Source of the DNA: Epiperipatus broadwayi
Taxonomy: Eukaryota; Onychophora; Udeonychophora; Euonychophora; Peripatidae
DNA length: 64,000 bases
Reading direction: 5' to 3'
Assembly: GCA_028023455.1 (NCBI GenBank)
Contig: JAQFVV010012416.1
Span: 3,269,594-3,333,593 of the forward strand
Positions 23,806 through 34,484 of the stretch are shown in pieces (the stretch's first letter is position 1; the number at the start of each line of letters is the position of its first letter). The notes under the pieces are model-generated. The model worked only from the letters and a program-made list of their open reading frames with translations. It made no database searches and had not been told where the DNA came from. Position numbers and translations under genes: made by a program.

Positions 23806-23807
23806 CT

Positions 23808-23905
23808 ACTAATCCAATATCCTCAGACTAGTTTCTAGCTTGTGGTTTTTGTCAGTGAGGAGCCTTGGATCTGATAGCATTGCATCTAGATCTTAAGCAT
23901 TTAAC
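23808..23905. repeat. family F fragment
   Basis: Core landmarks only: CCAATATCCTCAGACTAGTT, GTCAGTGAGGAGCCTTGGAT and CTGATAGCATTGCATCTA. Confidence 0.6.
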
Positions 23906-23909
23906 AACA

Positions 23910-24350
23910 TCATTCATTGTTAATAATCAAATTAATATCACCCATGTTTCAATTTTTTTAATTCAATTTGACAATGGATAGTCTGATAACCTGACAACTG
24001 TTTTACTATTATATGTATTTACAGCTCATTATTAAACTTCAAAATCTAAGATTATTTTATGAAGTTTTTCATTATTGAAATGATTTTTTTAAGCTGGGGG
24101 GGGGGGGCACTATATGGAAGTCATTGTTCTTTTACAATTATTTTGTAATGTAGTTGACCTTATACTTAGATGTAAAAGCTGGCAATGTTAGTTTTTCCAT
24201 ATGTATGGATAATCCACTCTTTTTCCATCCTGTTTTTTGTAGCTGAGATATATTAGGTTATTTCTAAGAACATATGTACATAAATCATTGTCAAATTTAT
24301 GGTATTGGTATCCATTGTTAGTTTTATATGTAAATAAAAAAGTGATACAC
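23910..24350. other. AT-rich DNA with a 12-base G run
   Basis: No gene was seen. A homopolymer of 12 G lies at 24096-24107, exceptional in this composition. The minus ORF at 24188 is noise. Confidence 0.4.
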
Positions 24351-24355
24351 ATAAC

Positions 24356-24650
24356 ATATTTTATAATAAACACTTTTATTTACTGAGCACTAAAAAACCA
24401 AAAAAAAATTTTCTACAACCACAAGTGAGGTTTCTATATTTAATTTAAAATAAAAGTGTGGTGTGTCCAGAAATTAATTAATCCAATCATTAGTAATAAA
24501 AATTAGTGATTGAAGTAATCAATTTCTCGATATCATACACTTTTATTTCAAGATAAATATAAAAAACATTAATTGTGGTTGATGAAAATAATTATTTTTC
24601 ACTTTTTAGTGCACAATAAGTAAATATTTATTATAAAATATTTTATATAT
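24356..24650. mobile_element. MITE-like inverted-repeat element, ~290 bp
   Basis: Arms of about 110 bp (24356-24465 and 24530-24645) are inverted copies. Left TTTTATAATAAACACTTTTA..GAGCACTAAAAA faces right TTTTTAGTGCACAATAAGTA..TTATTATAAAATA, and the inner ACAACCACAAGTGAGG..AATAAAAGTGTGG faces CATACACTTTTATTTCAAG..TTAATTGTGGTTG. No ORF is present. A TA target is plausible because both ends lie in TA-rich DNA. Confidence 0.65.
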
Positions 24651-24654
24651 ATAT

Positions 24655-25245
24655 ATTATTTTTAACTTTATAATATTTGCACAATAAATATCATATATAT
24701 ATATATTATTTTTAACTATTGGTATTGGGATTTTTTCATAATTATTTTAATTTTAATTAAAATAAAGAATAAAATAATATTGCAGTCTGTATAATATTTG
24801 AAAAAAAATCATGCATTAAAAATCAATTCCAATATTATTTTGTTTACAAAGAATCACTTTTTAAAAAAAACTTTTTCCATCAAGAAAAATCAAAATTTAA
24901 ACAACTTTTATATTCAAGAGAAAATAAGATTTGTTTTTATTTCGATTTGAATTTATCGTAAATATATATTACTTTTAGTTTTTCCTTTTTAAAAAAGCTA
25001 TTCTTTTGTGCACATCACTGAAAACTTACTGAACAAATAGCAATGTACTTGAAATCTAATCTTCCAAAACCATTACATTAAATAAATGACTAAATAATCA
25101 TGAAATATTTTACTAACATATTGCATTGCCATTGATTTTCTAACATATGTACTAAATTTGAAGAAAATCCAACTGACAGAAGGATGTTGAAATCGATTAC
25201 AAAATTTATCTTGAACAAACAACAGTTTCTAAGTTAAATAAAACA
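24655..25245. other. AT-rich DNA with a small direct repeat
   Basis: A segment around (AT)n followed by TATTATTTTTAACT occurs twice about 55 bp apart (24650-24720). No gene was seen. Confidence 0.4.
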
Positions 25246-25250
25246 TTTGT

Positions 25251-25369
25251 AGTCAAGCGTTGGTAGCCGAGAGGTCAGCGCAGTCACCTCGCAAGCAAGC
25301 AATTGCTTGCAGATGGGTGTCATGGATTCGCTTCCCGGCCGATGCTGTGACATATGAAAAAAAAAAATT
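25251..25369 (+). repeat. short tRNA-derived SINE
   Basis: AGTCAAGCGTTGGTAGCCGA, A-box TAGCCGAGAGGTCAGCG, a GCAAGCAAGCAATTGCTTGC anticodon-region hairpin, B-box GGATTCGCTTCCCGGCC, then GATGCTGTGACATATG and a 10-base A run. It is the most complete full-length copy of the family. Confidence 0.8.
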
Positions 25370-25371
25370 TG

Positions 25372-26125
25372 AAAAGAAAATCATGAGTGAAGAAAATATA
25401 GCTATATGAATGTTTATTTAAAATTATAAAATACATTTAACACATTGATTTAAATAGGCTCACCTTTATAATTAACAGCTAAAGTTAGAACAAAAAATAT
25501 ACAAATAACAAATATAAAATGTTATTTTAAGGATTTACCAAATATTAAAAAAATAATTAAATCCCAAATTTTTAAATTAAGATTTAGCTGGTTAAAAAAA
25601 TTGATTTTAACAAGTAACTTCGCAAGATAAAATGATGAGTTAGATTTCTAACATCTGAAGATGAAGAGTGTCATGGAGAACATATGATTGTTTTAAAATA
25701 TTGATATATATTTCAGGTACACAAACCAGAAAGTAATTGTATCACTCCATTTTACAAGTACTTGCAGAAAATAATCAAAAACTAATAAGGTTTCCTCATG
25801 TTTTGGGGTTTTTTTTCAATACCTATTTAAACTCAATATCTGTATTTTGCAACCACCCAGCAGTACAGAAACTCAGATTATTATTTGCCATTATGCATAT
25901 ATCCATGCATAACCTTTGATCTTCAGATAAAGGGCTGTGAAATGTCTAAATGTTGATGGTTGTGGTGAAAGCTTGATATTTTCATAATTACACAACTCTT
26001 GCAAGATTAAATTGGTTTCTATCCACATTTAACAGCTTGAGAAAAGATGACCAATCATTTCACAACTCATTTAAAATCAGTCAAATATTTATGCATCTAA
26101 AAGAACTGGCATTCTGAAAGGCACT
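25372..26125. other. AT-rich DNA, no gene seen
   Basis: A 60-codon plus ORF at 25737 has no recognisable homology and no convincing context. Nothing else was seen. Confidence 0.35.
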
Positions 26126-26129
26126 GAAT

Positions 26130-26475
26130 TCAAGCTTACATAACTAAAGTTTAATACATTGTACAAGCTTACACCTGCATTTATATATGTAATATATGCA
26201 AGATTCAAACTCAGACTTTCACACGACCTACAACTCTCAGTGCCATCTTATATTGCTAACCTACCTGATCACATACATGTTGAAAAGATAATCACCAATA
26301 TCCGTATTTCATGCTAAACCAGCAATCATCAATTGGTCCAGATTACCATCTCCACACATATATACAATCAGTACTCAGCTTTATATTAAGATAGCCAGTC
26401 TTCATACTTTAATAGACAGGCTTCAAACTACTCCAACCCACAACTCTTCAGCCTTCCATTTCATTGAAAATCTGT
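26130..26475 (-). repeat. family A repeat, single copy
   Basis: An antisense copy with the outer segment ATTGTACAAGCTTACACCTG, GTAATATATGC, the tRNA-like antisense B-box GATTCAAACTCAGACTTTCA, CATGCTAAACCAGCAATCAT, CAATTGGTCCAG and TTTAATAGACAGGCTTCAAA. It stops at TTCATTGAAAATCTG. In sense orientation the missing part is the 5' side, so this looks like a 5'-truncated retrocopy with the tRNA-like part at the 3' end. Confidence 0.75.
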
Positions 26476-26479
26476 TGAT

Positions 26480-27430
26480 ATAAAAATATAACTAAAATAT
26501 AAATCTCATTTTATAAATTTCTGAATATTTCACAATTCTCTATTATACCCATAAACAACAATTATTTTATTTACAAAACTTAATGGCATAATTTTTTTAC
26601 TTTAACAACCATTGAAAGCTTAAATTTAATAAACATCAGTAAAGATGAAATTTACTATAAATTTTAATTATAAATGAAGCAAAATAGTAGTTTCTTTTGT
26701 TTATGTAAAATATTAAAAACTATATTTGGGACCTATAGTTTCATAGTTTTTTTTCCTATTTATCTTCAATTTTATACGATTATCATTTCCCACCCCGGTC
26801 TTAAAGAGAGTGCTGGACAAATCAAACACTAAAGCAGTAAAGAAAATACAATTTTCTCTTTAAAAAATTACACTATATTTACCAATTATATGTTTACTCA
26901 GTGAAACCAAAAATAATAAGATAAAGCGCAACACACACAATAACAAACATATAGAGGTAATGGAAATAAGAACTGAATGCTGAAGTAAGAATAGATTTAA
27001 TAAATAATGTAGTTAAATATATTATTTACTTTTTTAAAATAAAAGTGTATTTCAACAGAAAAATAACAAGTAAACTTTACACTTAAAGTGCATTAAAATA
27101 ATAATTGATTAGGTCACGTGCTTTTTTTTTTTTTTTTTTACAAAGTTCAGAAACCGTGAAACATTAGCCAAGAATAAATAAAAAGCTTTTTCACCCACTG
27201 TAATCAACGTCTACAATTAATTAATACTTGAAACTACTGCATTTAATAATATTCTTTTTACAAAAAGAAAAACAGGGCCGAGCGAAACATTAATAAATTA
27301 TTGGATATTATAGGCTTTGTACACCTTCATAAACGTTAAGAAAACCATTGTCGAGAGTTTAAAAACAATTAAAAATATAGAGAAACGCTCTAAAAAGAAA
27401 TTAACTACTAAATAGTAAGAAAAATAGAGT
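26480..27430 (-). other. start of probable KCNQ intron 1
   Basis: This follows the exon's donor site on the minus strand. It holds a 19-base T run (27121-27139) next to an E-box-like TCACGTG (27112-27118), and no further exon that I can see. Confidence 0.5.
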
Positions 27431-27436
27431 ACTTAC
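27431..27436 (-). other. splice donor of the KCNQ exon
   Basis: The minus strand reads ACGGT then GTAAGT, a near-consensus donor. The resulting phase (2) agrees with the exon boundary known in vertebrate KCNQ1. Confidence 0.85.
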
Positions 27437-27723
27437 ACCGTGAAATGGTAAATAAAGCATTTCCATCCAGTTGGTCGCTCCAAAAAGTTGTAAACTTTTC
27501 CTTGAATTGTAGTTTTAACTGTCTTGCTTTTTTCTCTCATGCCGTAACGAGATTCAAATTTTTTGTCCATGTGGTAACGGTTGTCCACGTTGCTGAAACT
27601 CACGGTATCGGAGTTATTAGAAACCATGTCGGGGACAACGCAAACTGAAATACGGCGACTTTTATCCATCAATTCAAAGTGACTCCGGGGAGATGAAATT
27701 TCCTGCGAGTTGAATTTAGTCAT
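27437..27723 (-). CDS. KCNQ1-like (Kv7) voltage-gated potassium channel, first coding exon
   Basis: The exon codes for 95 residues plus two bases. Its C-terminal end, [19 protein letters not shown], is the conserved segment just before S1 in KCNQ channels. The PTGWKC form is closer to KCNQ1 than to KCNQ2-5, which have PRGW. Residues 1-75 are the variable cytoplasmic N-terminus, rich in S, D and R. The first ATG (27721-27723) follows an in-frame TGA 22 codons upstream and has A at -3. The exon ends in phase 2 inside a valine codon directly before GTAAGT, which is where I recall human KCNQ1 exon 1 ending. The channel would form tetrameric plasma-membrane K+ channels. S1-S6, pore and calmodulin-binding exons must lie further left, beyond or hidden in this window. 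No gene symbol beyond KCNQ family is certain. Confidence 0.9.
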
Positions 27724-28560
27724 GTTGGAAAATATATGAAGATGGTAAAAACAATAGGATGTGAAATCAATTATATATATATCCCTTCAGTGCGAAATTA
27801 AATTAACATTACTAACCTGGCGATCCCGACTTAGGTATAAGCAACTTTTTACTAAGGAGTAAGCAAGAGATGAATGATACGATAGACTGCGGCTAAAGTG
27901 GTTGGAAGTGTTGGCTTAATGATCGTGTAAAAGCCGAATCTGCTATTTGCGAATCATTCATAATACCGGTACTTAATATTTTCACCGCCGGTAGTCCAAA
28001 CAAATTTGGACCGTAATCGTCCCAGCCAAAACATGTTTCTGTTGAGAAAAGTATAAACCTGGGTTATTACAATTAAAAATATTCACAAGAAACATAGAAA
28101 AGTTTAATTCAATTGTATCATGTATTATTTTTAAATAAAAAAGAATAGAATAAAAATTTGAACATCACTATTATAAATAATCCGTTTTCTTTCTTTTTTA
28201 AAAAAAGTATTTTATTGCATTATATAATACTAAAATGGTTGTCAATTACTTTTTTTACCGGAAAATATAATAGTGAAATTGCACGTTAGAATCAAAACAA
28301 AGACGGCCATGTGGACGACTGCCTTTTAAATAGATATAACCAATGATTGATGGCATAATAAAAATGAAAGCCATTAATTTTTTCTTTTTTTTATTTTGCG
28401 TGGAAATTATTCAGATTAAAACAAAATGATAAAACTACATTAATTTTTTATTTACCCGGTGCGTTAATATGCTCCCCTATTAAATTCTAGCTCACTCAAT
28501 TCAAAGTTGCATCGAGGATCCGCCATTTCTGCTACTATGATCACATGATTTAATTAATTA
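27724..28560 (-). promoter_or_regulatory. probable KCNQ 5' UTR and promoter region, CpG-richer
   Basis: CpG dinucleotides are clearly more frequent here than in flanking DNA (for example GGCGATCCCGACTTAGG, ACTGCGGCTAAAG, AATACCGGTACTT and TTTCACCGCCGGTAG). A possible upstream exon ends at 27827 with CAG then GTTAGT on the minus strand. A TATA-like run lies about 45-60 bp before the ATG (27770-27782). Two YY1-like CCATTT/GGCCAT motifs occur at about 28304 and 28523. Promoter assignment is inferred from composition and position; no start site is proven. Confidence 0.5.
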
Positions 28561-28564
28561 TTAA

Positions 28565-30328
28565 TTTCGATATGAAACCATTTTTGAAGCTGTTCATAAA
28601 TGTGCTTCTTTTTAAGAAAAAATAAATGAAAGTGTTTAATATTAAAATCCTGAAGAAAATCTTTTATAAAAACTAATATAAAAGTATCGTTTTCTTATAA
28701 TTTCTTTAAATTTTAAAAAGTATTTATTTTTATTTCTTATAAAATTAGATTTGCATGCAGTCGGAACAAATAAAAAATTTTGATTTATAAAAACCTCCGC
28801 GCAAAGGATAGTTTAAATTCGTTACCAAGGTAATCCATAATTAACGTCGTAGTTATGCATATTAATTGAAAATCGCAATTGTCACCTAAAGTGAGAATAT
28901 GAAAATGATATTCTCGCTTAGAATATTAATATCAAAATAACTGGTACTTTTTCCAAAACTTTTTTTTATAAAATTAATTATCAATATTAGTTGACTTTGC
29001 AATTAAATAATATGATTGTAATCGCATCGCTTATTTCCTATTAAAAAGTGTATTCGCATACGTGCGTGAGATATGAATATTTCGTAACTGGTTATGCGGC
29101 GCTGTTTCTCAGCAAGTGAGTCGACAAGTTATTACATAACAGGCTTTTTTTTTAAAAAAAAAAAAAAATATCGTGAAAGCAAACTCATTTTTTCTAAATA
29201 CGTAAGCTAATAAAAAGAACGCAGTAATTTTGTAAACAGAAAAGTGTCAATATTATAATATCGCATTGTAAGAAAAAAAAATATTTAAAAATATTCTTGC
29301 TTAATTCTTGCCATTAAAATTTGGACTTTGAATGTATTTTAAAATGTGCGTATATTAAGGAACTAATATACTGTATGTAAGTGAAACAGCAATGAAAAAG
29401 AAGTAGGATATTATTTGCCAAAGTTATCATTTGCCGAATGTTGAGACTGAGTGCTTTTCCATTCTTGTTTTACTCTTTAATTAAAAATATATCTATTTAT
29501 CGACCTAGATTGGCTACGGGTGAGCTGACCAAAAAAAACCAATCCTAAACATGATTTGAATCTTTAAAAAAAAAAAAAAAAGATCACATATATACATTAT
29601 AAATACTCTTAGATACTTTGCATTACAGTTTACTATATTTGCATATATTATAAATACGCATATGATAGGTATCACAGTGAAAAAATGAAATATAAAATAC
29701 CAAAAATGTGGGTTTTATAGTAATATCAAATTTTTCAATCGCCTTGTTTGTTTTTTCCTAATTTCATAAACCCTCAAGATTTTTATTTTTTAAATGACAA
29801 ATTTTTTTTAATTGACCAATGATTGAATATTTGCTTGCCTAATCCGTGCATGTAGAATTGACATTTACTCCTGGTGGTCAAAGAATGGCACTTTTTAAGG
29901 TCGATTTATTAACTGCTTGATTTTTCAGTAGCATATTCATTATTGTGATGAAGTGGGATCATCTGACTCACTGCAAGTCATTGTCATTTTTGCCCTCTTT
30001 CCTGAGTATTGTGACTTAGGATTAAACAATCCTTATGAGAAATAAGTTGATTTTAGTTTAGTCAACTGCATGTAAAGTAAAACTTTGGATCTAGTCTTAT
30101 CAAATACATAATTTTTTTTTATTGTTCGTGGTATTCTCAACAGACCCTGTGTGCTTCAGAGGCCAAAATTATTAGTATTTTTCATGTTCTGCTTTTTCAG
30201 GTCCACATTTTTTTTCCCTTGTAAATTTGAATAAAACTGTAACTGGAATACCATTCTGAGTGGGCTAATAGAAGGCATTTAAGTGTTTTCATTCATCATA
30301 TCATTTCTTATACTTACACGATTTTTAA
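28565..30328. other. upstream intergenic DNA
   Basis: No gene is supported. CpG enrichment continues to about 29130, where TGCGGCGCTGTTTCTCAGCA precedes GTGAGT; this could be a non-coding first exon of a plus-strand gene but has no other support. Low-complexity A and T runs occur at 29148-29168 and 29566-29581. Confidence 0.35.
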
Positions 30329-30329
30329 A

Positions 30330-31170
30330 CAGTAACAATTCTCACTATACAGTAGTGCTATCTACTGCAAACCATAGCAATCAATGGATGCTAGAAAGTT
30401 TGTGAATCAAAATCCCTATCTAATACATACACATCCAATATCCCTAGACCAGTTTCTAGCATGTGTCATTCATCAGTGAAGTGCCTTAGCTCTGATAACA
30501 CTGCATCTAATGCAAACCTTCAGCAGCCATCTTTTATCTTTCTAATTTATAAAATTATGAGCCCCAAGCTCATTCACTTGTACAATCATGCTGATCTGGA
30601 CCCAGATCAGTATCTATATATTTTGGTGTCTTGGGCTTTTAAATAACTATAGTCATGGTCATCCTTTGGCCAGAATTGGTGTTAAACCACCAAACATCAC
30701 ATAATCTTTTTATGCTACAGAAGCTGTTAAAACAGTAGCAAAACTCTTCATACAATAATGCTACCCAGTGCAAGACATGACACCAATCCTATCCAAAGGA
30801 TGATAGTGACTATGGTTAAAAAAATCAAAGACACCAGAATGTGTAGATACTGAATTGGGTTCAGATTTATATGCCTATACAGGTGAATCAGCTTGGATTG
30901 AAAATATTACTGTGTCTTCAGCTTAAACTTAAAGCTCTATAGTTAACAAAAAAGGTAAAAGGTGGCTTCTGGAGGATTGCATTAGATCCAAAGGTCCATG
31001 TGCAGTGCTCTTAAATCCAAGGCTTCTCACTGATAAAGGCCACAAGATAGAAACTAGTCTGAGGATATTGGATGAGTAGGCACTAGATAGGGATTTTAAT
31101 GCACAACTCTTCTGGCTTTTATTGATTCCTATGGCTGAACTAGGTGCACTACTGTATGGAGTTGCTACCA
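30330..31170. mobile_element. family F foldback element, nearly complete
   Basis: Two arms (about 30340-30680 and 30770-31165) are inverted copies. They share CAGTAGTGC at the outer ends, AATCCCTATCTA, CCAATATCC..AGACxAGTTTCT, CATCTAATGC..CCTxCAGCAGCCAxCTTTT and TTTTGGTGTCTT. Between them, ACATCACATAATCTTTTTATGCT..GCAAAACTCTTCATAC (about 30690-30760) is itself a family F terminus. The same layout recurs at 49375-50255. The 82-codon minus ORF at 30929 is chance. Confidence 0.75.
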
Positions 31171-31174
31171 TGTC

Positions 31175-31700
31175 CATTTATATTATTATTGAATTGTATT
31201 ATATACTACTATCCATTTGGCCAGAAGCTTAGTATTTGAAATTTAGTAGGCTTGGTATTTTTGGAATATTTTTTTTAGTAGGAATCCTCTGGGATCCCAT
31301 GTTTTTGAACTTGGGTATTAACCTTGTTTGTGATTAGTCATTATAACATAGATTATTTGGAAGGGTTAGGGAATTATCTATTCAAATAGTCAGACAAGTT
31401 TTGCTTTTTCAAATTATAAATGCAGAATTGAGTTTTGTGTTTCTAAAATGAATACAGAATTGAGTTACTCAGATTAAATGCTTGTTTTGAGTGAAGGATG
31501 CTGTTACTATTAAAGATGAATTTCACTCAAGATCAAAGATTTATTTCTAATAGCTAAATGTATTGTATGCTTCAGACATCTTTTTTTGAGTTTTCAAAAA
31601 TTTTGGATTTAAATGAAGGTCATTCTTTTTTTTTCTGATTCACAGTAAGAAAAATTCAACTATTCTATTAATAATTCAATATTATTAGAACCATTATCCT
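31175..31700. other. AT-rich DNA, no gene seen
   Basis: Nothing was recognised. Confidence 0.4.
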
Positions 31701-31704
31701 GTGT

Positions 31705-31825
31705 TGTTTGTTCAGTTAGTAGAGTATCCAAATTGGGAATCAGAATTTCCAGGATCGATTCTAGCCTTTGCACTTTTGCTCTTGAACTTTATGAACTCCT
31801 GAGGAATAAAGCCAGTAGCATTCTT
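31705..31825 (+). repeat. family G tRNA-like repeat
   Basis: It reads TGTTTGTTCAGTTAGTAGAG (A-box-like), then a B-box-like CCAGGATCGATTCTAGC, then TTGAACTTTATGAACTCCTG and AGGAATAAAGCCAGTAGCA. The same sequence occurs in the other orientation at 41650, 42079, 42176 and 46622. It is probably a tRNA-derived SINE. Confidence 0.6.
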
Positions 31826-31829
31826 ATTT

Positions 31830-32540
31830 TTAAAAATCATTCGTAAATAAATATTATTATAAATGAATATTATTATTCTAAATCTAGAAGAAAAACAACA
31901 AAGGTAAAGAAAAAGACAAAAATAATAATTTGGGTGATCAAATATTGTATGTTGAATGAAGATACTGTTGTACAAACACACGGTCCATGGGCACAGTTAG
32001 AATTGATGAGAGATCCTCTACTACTTGACTCTGAAGTATGCATGATAAGAAAAAATAAAGATAATTAATTATAAAACTTATTATAATTTTAATGAATAAG
32101 AAAATAAAATTAATTCATCTTTTATTCAGTTGTATATTCTTTATTAAAAATACAACTTCAAACTTAAATGAATGTACTGTGCACATTCATTTTAACTTCA
32201 AGATAAATTTGTCTAGTTTGCGATTAAATATTTTTCCTAAAAAATAATTTAAATAAGAAAAATACTATTTTTAATACATTTCAATTGACTATATAAAAAA
32301 ATTACTTCATGTAAAAAAAGAAATAATTTTGCATACATGTGCTAAAATCAAAATTATGTTACTTCTAAATTTTGGGAAATGTGTAACACACTTCTTTATA
32401 TGTAGCAAACTGATATAATTTTCTCTTTTGGAAGCTTCTTTATGATAAATATGTAAAATCATATTGAATTTTTTTTTAATTCTATATTTTTAAATAATTT
32501 ATATATTTTCAATAATTAGTTAATCCATTATCACCAGAAT
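31830..32540. other. AT-rich DNA, no gene seen
   Basis: Nothing was recognised beyond AT-rich low-complexity sequence. Confidence 0.4.
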
Positions 32541-32545
32541 CATCT

Positions 32546-33850
32546 GTAATGAACTATGAGTCCTTCTTTATTGAAATCAGGAGGGTCTCAGCCATTATGT
32601 CCAGAGAAGTCTGTTAGCCACCTTCCCTTCACTTTTCATTCCCCACTCCAAATTTCCCCCATATTCTTCTGTATTGCTCAATCACCTTTTTCACAACTTC
32701 ATCTTTGTTCACTCTATGGCCTTTATATCTAATCCCCCTTATTTTTCCCAAACTCAGCATAAAAACCAAGAACCCACTTTCTGTATAATCAGTTTGTTTA
32801 CATTTATTCTCCCACAATTGTATTATTTGCACCTTTTCTGCTTGTAAGCATTTACATTCAATTAGCAGATGCCTAATATTTTCCATGCCTTTCTTACATA
32901 ACTTGCAGACTAAATCACCCCCATTTCTCCATTTGTGTGCATATTTCTTTGTTGCTAATGATCCTAAATGAGTCTTAAACAGTGAACTACTTTTCTTGCT
33001 ATTATTGTAAATTAATTAACACCTATATTCTGTTTACTTCTATATATATTTAAATTATTTTTATTCTCCATTCTAGTTTTCCATCTCTCCAACTTCCTAC
33101 TTTTTATTAATGCATCTATTCTTCTATCCCATTTTTTGCTCCTACAACAGTTAACAATTATCCTAACACAATCATCCCACTTTTTATACAAGTATACTGA
33201 CATAAAGCCAAATCTTCTGCATACCATACTATCTTTTTTACCCATCTTGTTGCCTGTCCTTTACTTGTAAACCAATTAAATACTATTTTAGCAATTCTGT
33301 TACCATCCATAAATTGCAATCTATTGAATATTTTTATTTTGCTTTTTGCATCTTCTTTATAAAAACTTGACCATTCCATTTCTCTTTGAATTGCCTCATT
33401 TGTTACCCACATATATGCATCTAACACTCCTTTACTAACACACGATGCTCATTACCATAAGTTAACCCTGCTACTCTCACTCCCTTCCATTTAATTCTTG
33501 TTACATCATATTTATTTTATGAAACACTGTTAATTTCTTTATTAGTTCCTTTCTTTTCTTTGCTTCATTTATCAATTTTTTCTACTATCCATACAAGAAA
33601 TTATTCTGATTACTTAAGACAATACCCAAATAGTTATATCTATTCACCACATTTAACTTTATATCCTCAATAAAAATTATTTTTCTCTTTTCCCAGCATT
33701 TATCATTATTTTTGATTTTTCTTCACTAAATTTAATCCCCACGTCTTTATCCACCCTTGCAATGTCTTCAGCATAACTTCCATATCTTCCCTACTTTTTA
33801 TGCACAAGGAATATCATCAGCAAACACCAAATTATAAGTGAATTAGACTG
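32546..33850 (-). mobile_element. non-LTR retrotransposon, 3' half with RT active-site box
   Basis: On the minus strand the copy starts at about 33840 with LVFADDIP (FADD box 33824-33813, the reverse-transcriptase catalytic motif C). It continues with VNRYNYLGIVLSNQ (typical post-box YLG motif). A frame 33427-33158 reads AYMWVTNEAIQREMEWSS and KIKIFNRLQFMDGNRIAKIV. The end (32930-32629) reads ENIRHLLIECKCLQAEKVQI, part of a C-x2-C-x8-H-x4-C motif. The protein would be the LINE ORF2-type polymerase that copies its RNA at the target. At least four frame changes occur, the endonuclease and N-terminal RT are missing, and the 3' end matches the copies at 23150-23805. The clade is not assigned; an RTE-type end is a different family in this window. 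Confidence 0.8.
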
Positions 33851-33854
33851 CCAT

Positions 33855-34290
33855 CTAGGGTGCAAAGTTAAAACGTAAATAAGTTTATTTCACTTTGTTT
33901 ATTATGTTACCTTATGCTTTAATTTACATGTATATTGTTTTTACATTTTATAAATAAAAAAAATATTAGGATATTTTTAGTTTGTTTTCTATAAGGCACC
34001 AAGATTAGAATCTACTTAAGACACCAAAATTTCTAACTGGCCATGATTAAGCCTTTTTTCATATTTTCAATATTATTTTATTTTTACAAATATTCCTACC
34101 ACACCTCAGATAGAATAAAAAAATAAGAAATAAATTGTGCCAGAATATTTTTAAAATAAAGTATTGGGAAAATATGATAATAAGTTAATTAATTTCTAAA
34201 TATATTAAAGCACTAGTTTAGCAGACACAATCAATTTGTTAATTTTTGTCATTTACAGCATACCTCAAAACATCAGTTCTTTTATGGAAT
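33855..34290. other. AT-rich DNA, no gene seen
   Basis: Nothing was recognised. Confidence 0.4.
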
Positions 34291-34294
34291 AGCT

Positions 34295-34480
34295 AACTTG
34301 GTTTATATTGTTGCCTTAAATTTCAATATTCAAGAATCTAAAGGCATAAATTTGATTCTTATGCTAGCAGTGCCACTGGTCAGACTGGCAACACCTGAAG
34401 AAGAGTGGATAATACTACTACTTGAAACATGAGTTAATCTATTAACTTATATTGCCTAAAAATGGGTGATCATGTGATGT
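34295..34480 (+). repeat. PLE-type tRNA-like/hammerhead-like module next to a family F end
   Basis: TTCAATATTCAAGAATCTAA, GATTCTTATGCTAGCAGTGC, CACTGGTCAGACTGGCAACA and then CTGAAGA (34394) ... CTTGAAAC (34421-34428) parallel 16147-16260. The stem between CTGAAGA and GAAAC could pair AGTGG with CTACT. No PLE coding sequence precedes it here, so the module also occurs alone. GGGTGATCATGTGATGTTTA at 34464 is a family F terminus. Confidence 0.5.
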
Positions 34481-34484
34481 TTAG

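Noticed and set aside
1-27430. Further KCNQ exons (S1-S6, pore) on the minus strand
   Set aside because: I looked for pore (GYGD) and S4-like codons by eye and found none; short diverged exons could have been missed.
29085-29125. Plus-strand non-coding first exon with GTGAGT donor
   Set aside because: Only a donor-like string and CpG content; no second element of evidence.
30929-31177. Minus-strand ORF of 82 codons
   Set aside because: Lies inside the family F arm and is not kept in the other F copies.
31360-31375. GGGTTAGGG telomere-like bases (also near 40581)
   Set aside because: Isolated, single units, not an array.
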